This document shows, in pieces, positions 1 through 4,185 of a DNA stretch of 5,374 nt. The DNA comes from Pseudomonadota bacterium (GTDB lineage Bacteria > Pseudomonadota > Alphaproteobacteria > Rhizobiales > Hyphomicrobiaceae). The stretch spans positions 1 through 5,374 of the forward strand of contig JAKALI010000343.1 of assembly GCA_021813195.1 (NCBI GenBank). Direction: 5' to 3'. The position numbers were made by a program, and so were the translations under genes. Each line of letters opens with the position of its first letter. The first letter of the stretch is position 1. The notes beneath the pieces were generated by a model. The model worked only from the letters and a program-made list of their open reading frames with translations. It was not told where the DNA came from and searched no databases.

Positions 1-729
1 AACCTCAAGACGATCATCTATGGCGGTGCCCCGATGTACGTGGCCGACCTCCTGAAGGCACTCGATCTGCTGGGGCCGCGCTTTGTCCAGATCTACGGCC
101 AGGGCGAGGCGCCGATGACCATCACCAGGTTGTCCAAGGAGGACATCGCCGACCGCGATCACCCGCGCTGGCGCGAGCGGCTGGGTTCGGCCGGCGAGCC
201 CTATGCGAATGTCGAGGTGATGATCGCCGACGCCGACGACAAACCAGTCGCACCGGGCGAGACCGGCGAAATCCTGGTGCGCGGCGACGTGGTCATGGCC
301 GGCTATTGGCGCAACGAAGAGGCAAGCGCCGCCAGTTTGCGTGGCGGCTGGCTGCACACTGGCGATGTCGGCGCGTTCGACGGCGAGGGCTATCTGCATC
401 TCAAGGACCGTTCCAAGGACCTGATCATCTCCGGCGGCTCCAACGTCTACCCGCGCGAGGTGGAGGAAGTGCTGCTCACCCACGCTGGCGTCCGCGAGGT
501 GTCCGTCATCGGCCGGCCGGACCTCGAATGGGGCGAAGTGGTGGTTGCCTATGTGGTCGGTGAGGCTGCACCGCAAGAACTCGACGCGCTCTGTCTGCAG
601 CGTATCGCGCGCTTCAAGCGGCCGAAGGACTACGTTTTCGTCGCGGCACTGCCGAAAAACAACTACGGCAAGATCCTCAAGACCGAATTGCGTGCCTTGG
701 ATGCGGCGCAACGCAATAACGCGGGCTGA
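1..729 (+). CDS. AMP-forming acyl/aryl-CoA ligase, C-terminal part (5' end outside window)
   Basis: This is the last 242 residues of an ANL-superfamily (AMP-binding) ligase, which adenylates a carboxylic acid with ATP and transfers it to CoA in the cytosol. The frame is open from base 1 (it reads IIYGGAPM), so the true start lies upstream and the internal ATG at 34 is not the start. Core motifs appear in order, numbered from the window's first codon: A5-like YGQGEAP (about 32-38), GEPYANVEV, GEILVRGD, A7 GWLHTGD (116-122), the hinge DRSKDLIISGGSNVYPREVE (136-155), and the C-terminal PKNNYGKILKTE with the catalytic lysine near 224. The C-terminal swivel domain is complete. The substrate cannot be read from this part; fatty, aromatic and malonyl-type acids are all possible. 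A ring-cleavage dioxygenase gene follows after about 260 bases, which weakly favours an aromatic or related catabolic substrate. The family call is firm and the substrate is unknown. Confidence 0.95.
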   Translation, partial: NLKTIIYGGAPMYVADLLKALDLLGPRFVQIYGQGEAPMTITRLSKEDIADRDHPRWRERLGSAGEPYANVEVMIADADDKPVAPGETGEILVRGDVVMAGYWRNEEASAASLRGGWLHTGDVGAFDGEGYLHLKDRSKDLIISGGSNVYPREVEEVLLTHAGVREVSVIGRPDLEWGEVVVAYVVGEAAPQELDALCLQRIARFKRPKDYVFVAALPKNNYGKILKTELRALDAAQRNNAG

Positions 730-748
730 CGCCGTTTGCAAGAGACTT

Positions 749-896
749 GTCATTCCGGGGCGCGGCCGATAGGCCGCGAACCCGGAATCCAGAACCACAA
801 TTTCGAGGCCTTCCTTTTCGCACTGGATTCCGGGTCCGCCGCCATAGCGCGTCGAAGACGCGCGTAAACGCGCATATGGCAGCGTCCCGGAATGAC
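749..896. repeat. Composite palindromic intergenic repeat with 11-bp perfect terminal inverted repeats
   Basis: The ends GTCATTCCGGG (749-759) and CCCGGAATGAC (886-896) are perfect inverted repeats. Inside them, CCCGGAATCCAG (781-792) pairs perfectly with CTGGATTCCGGG (823-834). A GGCC-gata-GGCC hairpin lies near 764-775, and GCCATA (841-846) pairs with TATGGC (875-880) around a GCGCGTC-gaa-GACGCGC hairpin (847-863). The whole folds as a nested, branched structure. Its style matches intergenic repeats that I recall as abundant in Bradyrhizobium and Rhodopseudomonas. It may act as a transcription attenuator or RNA-stability element for the ligase mRNA, or simply be a non-autonomous mobile repeat. 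Short open frames crossing it are artefacts. Confidence 0.85.
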
Positions 897-902
897 GCGA
901 CA

Positions 903-940
903 AAGCGGCCGGTGTCTGGGCTTGCTGGTCGGGGCCGCTT
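903..940. repeat. 8-bp inverted repeat upstream of the dioxygenase gene
   Basis: AAGCGGCC (903-910) and GGCCGCTT (933-940) are perfect inverted repeats separated by 22 bases, lying between the large palindromic repeat and the dioxygenase start. The pair could form an mRNA hairpin or be part of a regulatory region. No T-run follows, so it is not a classic intrinsic terminator. Function is unknown. Confidence 0.45.
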
Positions 941-951
941 GCCCTAGAGGT

Positions 952-978
952 AAAGGTCAAAAGTATGACCCTTTGGAG
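952..978 (+). promoter_or_regulatory. GGTCA-N6-TGACC inverted repeat next to the ribosome binding site of the dioxygenase
   Basis: GGTCA (955-959) and TGACC (966-970) are separated by 6 bases. The symmetry extends to AAAGGTCA on the left and TGACCcTTT on the right with one bulged base. GGAG at 975-978 follows directly and sits 9 bases before the ATG at 988, which decides that start over the upstream in-frame ATG at 892. The repeat could be a repressor operator or an mRNA hairpin near the ribosome binding site. Neither role is proven by sequence alone. Confidence 0.4.
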
Positions 979-987
979 CAAGCGCCC

Positions 988-1977
988 ATGGCCGACATTG
1001 TTCTCGGGATCGGGACCTCCCACAGCCCGCTGCTGAACTCGCCCGCCGAGGACTATCCCAAGCACGCCGAGATCGATGCTTCCGGCCGCAAGCTGATCGA
1101 CAAGAACGGCAAGCCCTGCACCTATGGCGACCTGCTGGCGGCGGCCGATCCCGCGATCGAGCGGCAGATCGAACCCAAGGTGCTGGAGGAGCGCTCGGCC
1201 CGTTGCAATGCCAATATCGAGCATCTGGCCAAGCAACTGGAGGCTGCCAAGCTCGACGCCTTGATCATCGTCGGCGACGACCAGCACGAGCAGTTCTTCG
1301 ACGACAACATGCCGGCCATGTTGATCTATTGGGGCGACACCATCGAGAACAACCCGCTGCGCATGGCCGAGGACGCGCCGCTATTCTGGCGCAAGGCGCG
1401 CTCGCAATTTCACGAGACCGAAAAGCCGCGCCAGTATCCGGTCGCCTCCAAGTTCGCGCTGCACCTGATTGAAAGCCTGATCGATCAGCAATTCGACATC
1501 AGCCATTCCAAACGGCTGTCCAAGGAGCACGGCGAGGGCCATGCCTTCGGCTTCGTGCACCGGCGCATGATGACCGGCCATGTCACGCCGATCGTGCCGC
1601 TCGCGCTCAACACCTATTTCCCGCCCAACCAGCCGCGGCCGCGCCGCTGCTACGAGCTTGGCCAGGCGCTGCGCAAGGCGGTGCAGAGCGCCAAGGGCGT
1701 TGAGCGCGTCGGCATTCTGGCGTCCGGCGGCTTGAGCCATTTCACCGTCGACGAGGAGCTCGACCACCGCGTGCTCGACGCCTTCAAAAACAACGACGGC
1801 GAATCGCTGTGTTCGATCCCGGTCGAGAAGCTCAATTCCGGCAATTCGGAAATCCGCAACTGGATCACGGTGGCCGGCGCCTGCGGTCACCTGAAGAGCG
1901 CGTGGCAGGAATACGTGCCATGCTATCGCTCCGCCGCCGGCACTGGCTGCGGCATGGGCTTCGCGTTGCTGAAATAA
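988..1977 (+). CDS. Class III (LigB-type) extradiol ring-cleavage dioxygenase, large catalytic subunit
   Basis: A 329-residue protein of the LigB superfamily, enzymes that use non-haem Fe(II) to open catechol-type rings next to the diol; the family includes protocatechuate 4,5-dioxygenase and gallate dioxygenase. The expected residues are visible: His12 in GTSHSPLL (first iron ligand), His100 in VGDDQHEQF (second ligand), Glu288 in NSEIRNWITVAG (third ligand by position), and His251 in SGGLSHF (catalytic acid/base). The N-terminus MADIVLGIGTSHSPLL is typical. The start at 988 is chosen because of GGAG at 975-978 and because an earlier in-frame ATG (892) would add residues read from a palindromic repeat. 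No small LigA-type alpha subunit is seen beside it, so it may act alone or with a partner elsewhere. The ring substrate cannot be deduced. The CoA ligase upstream and the TPP enzyme downstream hint at a catabolic cluster. Confidence 0.92.
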   Translation: MADIVLGIGTSHSPLLNSPAEDYPKHAEIDASGRKLIDKNGKPCTYGDLLAAADPAIERQIEPKVLEERSARCNANIEHLAKQLEAAKLDALIIVGDDQHEQFFDDNMPAMLIYWGDTIENNPLRMAEDAPLFWRKARSQFHETEKPRQYPVASKFALHLIESLIDQQFDISHSKRLSKEHGEGHAFGFVHRRMMTGHVTPIVPLALNTYFPPNQPRPRRCYELGQALRKAVQSAKGVERVGILASGGLSHFTVDEELDHRVLDAFKNNDGESLCSIPVEKLNSGNSEIRNWITVAGACGHLKSAWQEYVPCYRSAAGTGCGMGFALLK

Positions 1978-2019
1978 GCGCTACATTATACTAAGCAGGC
2001 GGTGATCCTTTCTCCATTC

Positions 2020-2074
2020 GTCCCCGCGCAAGCGGGGACTCAGGAAAAAACCGGATTCCCGCTTGCGCGGGAAT
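2020..2074. repeat. REP-like inverted doublet of two 8-bp hairpins (BIME-like)
   Basis: The left hairpin is GTCCCCGC-gcaa-GCGGGGAC (2020-2039), a perfect 8-bp stem with a GNRA-type tetraloop. The right hairpin is ATTCCCGC-ttgc-GCGGGAAT (2055-2074), again a perfect 8-bp stem. The two share the 14-base core CCCGCGCAAGCGGG in opposite orientation (2023-2036 and 2058-2071), with similar flanks (CCATTC at 2014-2019 and GAACGG at 2075-2080). This head-to-head arrangement is the layout of REP pairs. It lies between the dioxygenase stop and yacG and may protect the 3' end of the upstream mRNA or weaken read-through. No T-run follows, so terminator function is uncertain. Confidence 0.85.
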
Positions 2075-2119
2075 GAACGGATTGCTTCATTCGGTGCGGA
2101 TCAAACGCTAGGCTGTTTT

Positions 2120-2332
2120 ATGAACGCCATGGAACGCAAAATCACTTCGGCTGGCACTTGCCCACTCTGCGGCAAGCCGACCGATCATGCGTTCCGTCCG
2201 TTCTGCTCCAAGCGCTGCGCCGACATCGATCTCAACCGCTGGCTTTCCGGCGTCTATGCGGTGCCGGTGACAGAGGAAGAGGACGAAGACGGCGAGCGGC
2301 CACCGGAAGGCGAGGCGGGTGAGCGGTCATGA
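2120..2332 (+). CDS. yacG: YacG, zinc-binding DNA gyrase inhibitor
   Basis: A 70-residue protein of the YacG (DUF329) family. In E. coli this cytoplasmic protein binds the GyrB subunit and blocks DNA binding by gyrase. The four zinc cysteines are Cys14, Cys17, Cys29 and Cys33 (CPLC and FRPFCSKRC), spaced C-x2-C-x11-C-x3-C. The spacer is shorter than the x15 of the E. coli protein as I recall it, which is usual for alphaproteobacterial members. The family block ADIDLNRWLSGVYAVP follows, then a Glu/Asp-rich acidic tail (about 51-70). The start at 2120 gives the family's usual short N-terminus; an in-frame ATG at 2129 is an alternative, and the ribosome site is weak (AGG near 2110). Its stop overlaps the next start as ATGA, which implies translational coupling to the TPP enzyme genes. 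The maf and infA genes that I recall beside alphaproteobacterial yacG are not in the window. Confidence 0.93.
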   Translation: MNAMERKITSAGTCPLCGKPTDHAFRPFCSKRCADIDLNRWLSGVYAVPVTEEEDEDGERPPEGEAGERS

Positions 2333-2850
2333 GTGTGCAAGTCGATTGGCCCGACCGGCTGTTCGCCTGCCTTAAACGCGCCGATGTGCGCCAGGTCGGC
2401 TATGTGCCGGATGCTGGCCATGCGCGGCTAATCGAGCGCTGCCGCGCCGACGACGACATTCGCGACGTGGTGCTCACCACCTGAGAAGAAGGCGTAGCGC
2501 TCGCCGCCGGCGCCTGGCTCGGCGGGCAGCGCGCGGCGCTGCTGATGCAGTCGAGCGGCGTCGGCAATTGCGTCAACATGTTCTCGCTGCTGCGCACCTG
2601 CCGCTTTCCGCTCTTGATACTGATCACCATGCGCGGCGAGTGGGAGGAGTTCAATTCCTGGCAGGAGCCGATGGGCTCGATCGTCGAGCCGGTGCTTAAG
2701 CTCGCCGAGGCGGAGGTCTATCGCGCCACCGTTCCGGACGAAGTCGAGGGCCTAGCCGAACGCGCCGCGCAGCAGGCCTATGGTGATGAGCGCATCGTGG
2801 CGCTGCTGCTGTCGCAGAAGCTGATCGGCAAGAAGGTGTGGACCAAATGA
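2329..2850 (+). pseudogene. TPP-dependent decarboxylase, PYR-domain (alpha) subunit, interrupted by in-frame TGA at codon 52
   Basis: Read through one stop, this frame gives 173 positions matching the N-terminal (pyrimidine-binding) subunit of two-subunit TPP enzymes of the sulfopyruvate/phosphonopyruvate decarboxylase type. The TGA at 2482-2484 (codon 52) falls in VVLTT-stop-EEGVALAAGAWLGG. By alignment to HEQ-type motifs of TPP enzymes, Glu53 just after it should be the Glu that activates the cofactor. The rest (MQSSGVGNC at 73-81, ITMRGEWEE, MGSIVEPVL, and an end at KKVWTK) is intact for 121 codons with no other lesion. The start overlaps the yacG stop (ATGA), with GGTGAG at 2318-2323 as a ribosome site. 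It ends with an ATGA overlap onto the PP-domain subunit. Possibilities are a recent nonsense mutation, a sequencing error, or recoding. A restart at 2545 would lose the catalytic Glu. The family call is good; functional status is unknown. Confidence 0.85.
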
Positions 2851-3431
2851 GCGGGGGACGTCTCGATCGCCGCGCCACCATGGCCACGCTGCTGGCTGAT
2901 CGGTCGGACGATCTCCTGGTGGTGCCGGGGCTCGGCTCGACCTGCTGGGATCTGGCCGCCGCTGGCGACAATCCGCGCAACTTTTATCTCTGGGGCGCCA
3001 TGGGCGGCGCCGCCATGATCGGGCTCGGCCTCGCGTTGGCGCAGCCGCAGCGGCGGGTGGCGGTGATCGCCGGCGACGGCGAAATGCTGATGGGGCTTGG
3101 GGCGCTCGCCACCATCGCCTTGCAGCGCCCGGCCAATCTCGCGATCATCGTGTTCGACAACGGAGTCTATGGCGAGACCGGCGCCCAGCCGAGCCATACC
3201 CAGGGCGGCGCCGACCTGGTGGGGATGGCGCGCGCCAGCGGCATCCCGACCTGCCTGGACGTGACCGATGCGGCCGGCCTCGCCGATCTCGCCGGCCGGC
3301 TGAAGGGTTTCCCGGAAACCCTGTTCGCACGGGTGGCGATCGCCGCCGACGAGCCGCCGCGGGTGCTGCCGGAACGCGACGGAGTGGTGCTGAAACGGCG
3401 GTTCCGGGCCGCGCTGGGCTTGGCGCCCTGA
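2847..3431 (+). CDS. TPP-dependent decarboxylase, PP-domain (beta) subunit
   Basis: A 194-residue protein matching the C-terminal (pyrophosphate-binding) half of TPP enzymes, encoded as a separate subunit as in sulfopyruvate decarboxylase (ComE-like). The TPP/Mg-binding signature is clear: GDG at 77-79 in VIAGDGEMLMGLG, then DNG at 104-106 in IVFDNGVYG, about 25 residues later. Upstream, LWGAMGGAAMIGLGLALA (49-66) is the usual Gly/Ala-rich segment. The C-terminus is a complete Rossmann-like part ending in RFRAALGLAP. The ATG at 2847 overlaps the alpha-subunit stop (ATGA) and has AGAAGG at 2831-2836 before it. A GTG at 2838 is in frame but lies only two bases after that site, so 2847 is preferred. 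It should form a heteromeric enzyme with the upstream subunit, each active site needing both; if the TGA in the partner is real, this subunit would lack its mate. The 2-oxo acid substrate is unknown. Confidence 0.9.
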   Translation: MSGGRLDRRATMATLLADRSDDLLVVPGLGSTCWDLAAAGDNPRNFYLWGAMGGAAMIGLGLALAQPQRRVAVIAGDGEMLMGLGALATIALQRPANLAIIVFDNGVYGETGAQPSHTQGGADLVGMARASGIPTCLDVTDAAGLADLAGRLKGFPETLFARVAIAADEPPRVLPERDGVVLKRRFRAALGLAP

Positions 3432-3457
3432 CCCCGGAAAAGCCCGATCCGCCGTTC

Positions 3458-3486
3458 TGGACAGGCGGGGAATGGGCCTCTATAAC
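3458..3486 (+). promoter_or_regulatory. Sigma70-type promoter of tRNA-Phe
   Basis: TGGACA (3458-3463) is a -35 element with one mismatch to TTGACA. It is followed by exactly 17 bases and then TATAAC (3481-3486), one mismatch from TATAAT. The next bases are GC-rich (gccccgcgc), the kind of discriminator associated with stringent control of stable RNA promoters. Predicted transcription start is near 3493, about 35 bases before the mature tRNA. The leader holds a small hairpin (GGCGG-ctt-CCGCC, 3506-3518) that RNase P would remove. Confidence 0.7.
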
Positions 3487-3527
3487 GCCCCGCGCTCTGT
3501 TGCCTGGCGGCTTCCGCCGGGCCGGTC

Positions 3528-3603
3528 GCCCAGGTAGCTCAGTTGGTAGAGCACGTGACTGAAAATCACGGTGTCGGTGGTTCGATTCCGCCCCTGGGCA
3601 CCA
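3528..3603 (+). tRNA. tRNA-Phe (anticodon GAA), CCA encoded
   Basis: This 76-base sequence folds as a complete cloverleaf. The acceptor stem GCCCAGG (3528-3534) pairs with CCTGGGC (3593-3599), followed by discriminator A (3600) and encoded CCA (3601-3603). The D-arm contains AGCTCAGTTGGTAGAGC. The anticodon stem CGTGA/TCACG (3554-3558 and 3566-3570) closes the loop CTGAAAA with anticodon GAA at 3561-3563. The T-loop reads TTCGATT. It delivers phenylalanine to UUU and UUC codons. A recombinase remnant and foreign-looking DNA follow, so its 3' end probably served as an integration site. tRNA-Phe is a known target, for example for the Mesorhizobium loti symbiosis island. Confidence 0.98.
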
Positions 3604-3673
3604 TAATTTATCGCGATTTTGCAAAGCCTTAGTTGACGTCGCCACTCGGGAGGTATGCGCCCCAATTTGGTAT

Positions 3674-3694
3674 GGGGACGCAAGGGGGACGCAA
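3674..3694. repeat. Two-copy 11-bp tandem repeat GGGGACGCAAG near the tRNA 3' end
   Basis: GGGGACGCAA occurs at 3674-3683 and again at 3685-3694, a period of 11 bases, which is about one helical turn. The pair lies 70-90 bases past the tRNA, in non-coding DNA before the recombinase tail. Short helically phased direct repeats near an attachment site could be recombinase arm or directionality-factor binding sites. That role is inferred from position only. Confidence 0.45.
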
Positions 3695-3782
3695 ATGCGA
3701 CGACCGCCCCCTAATCGGAAACGCGTTCTATCGCCAGGCTTCCGTGGCCTCTGCAGCATCTTCGGCGAAAGCGATCTGCTGA

Positions 3783-3965
3783 GTGCCGATGGCCGTTATT
3801 GCCGAACACCTCGGCCATGCCAACACGCGAATGACCGATAAGCACTACGCGCACCTCTCGGGAGGCTACGTGGCAGAAACGATCCGCGCGCATTTCCCGA
3901 AGCTCGGCATCAACGGCGATACATCCGTAGCGCCGCTCAGTCTCGCAAGCAGACGCGGGACTTGA
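3783..3965 (+). pseudogene. Tyrosine recombinase (phage-type integrase), C-terminal remnant
   Basis: About 60 codons encode only the last part of a tyrosine recombinase catalytic domain. PMAVIAEHLGHANTRMT contains the LGH motif (His12, the His/Trp box), and KHYAHL carries Tyr22, the expected DNA-cleaving tyrosine, followed by the usual tail GGYVAETIRAHFPKLGI. The first catalytic Arg, the Lys and the HxxR box are missing. Just upstream (3780-3782) this frame has a TGA, and no integrase-like sequence appears in the other frames between 3604 and 3780, so the gene is a 5'-truncated fragment. The GTG at 3783 is not a convincing start. The position just after a tRNA-Phe gene fits an integrative element whose integrase has decayed or been replaced. 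It cannot work as an integrase on its own. Confidence 0.85.
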
Positions 3966-4185
3966 AACTTTTTGCTCGAAGCCCCCCGGCCACCCCCGGG
4001 GGATACGGTCAGCGGGGGAATTCCTTTTCGGCTCGGCTGATGGCGTTCACACACGCGGCGGATTTTTGCGAATACACACTTGGGTATACCGACTTGGGGC
4101 CCGTAGCTCTTCCGATGATTATGCAGGTACCCTATACTTGAGGAGGTGTCGGGGGCGATAATTAGGATTAGGCCTTTGGGGCGCA
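3966..4185. other. Non-coding stretch between integrase remnant and unrecognised gene
   Basis: No convincing gene was found here. It holds a GC hairpin, CCCCCGG-ccaccc-CCGGGGG (3983-4002), with no T-run. A 33-codon frame at 4040-4141 (begins MAFTHAADF) lacks a good ribosome site. A strong Shine-Dalgarno-like AGGAGG (4141-4146) has no start codon at the right distance downstream. A TATACT at 4133-4138 resembles a -10 box and could start the transcript of the next gene near 4145, but the -35 candidate (TTCCGA, 4110-4115) is poor. The stretch may be a junk junction left by rearrangement of the island. Confidence 0.5.

Noticed and set aside
892..987. Upstream ATG extension of the dioxygenase
   Set aside because: The extra 32 codons come from the palindromic repeat and leader. 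The ATG at 988 has GGAG at good spacing and gives the family's normal N-terminus.
1381..1890. Minus-strand 169-codon open frame inside the dioxygenase gene
   Set aside because: It is a shadow frame of GC-rich coding DNA; the plus-strand protein has clear family motifs.
1966..1992. Promoter TTGCTG ... TATACT at the end of the dioxygenase gene
   Set aside because: The -10 resemblance is good, but the spacer is 15 bases and the -35 match is poor, so support is too weak to annotate.
2482..2484. Selenocysteine at the TGA of the PYR-domain subunit
   Set aside because: I recall no Cys at this position in the family, and no obvious stem-loop directly follows. It is kept only as a point to test under the TGA finding.
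3449..3468. CCGCC...GGCGG hairpin after the PP-domain subunit gene as an intrinsic terminator
   Set aside because: It has only 5 base pairs, a 10-base loop and no T-run, and it overlaps the -35 element of the tRNA promoter.
3480..3683. Minus-strand open frame of 67 codons containing RNRTTDTVIFSHVLYQLSY
   Set aside because: It is the antisense translation of the tRNA-Phe gene, a well-known false protein in databases.
4040..4141. Short plus-strand frame of 33 codons
   Set aside because: It has no ribosome binding site, no recognisable motif, and a length easily reached by chance.
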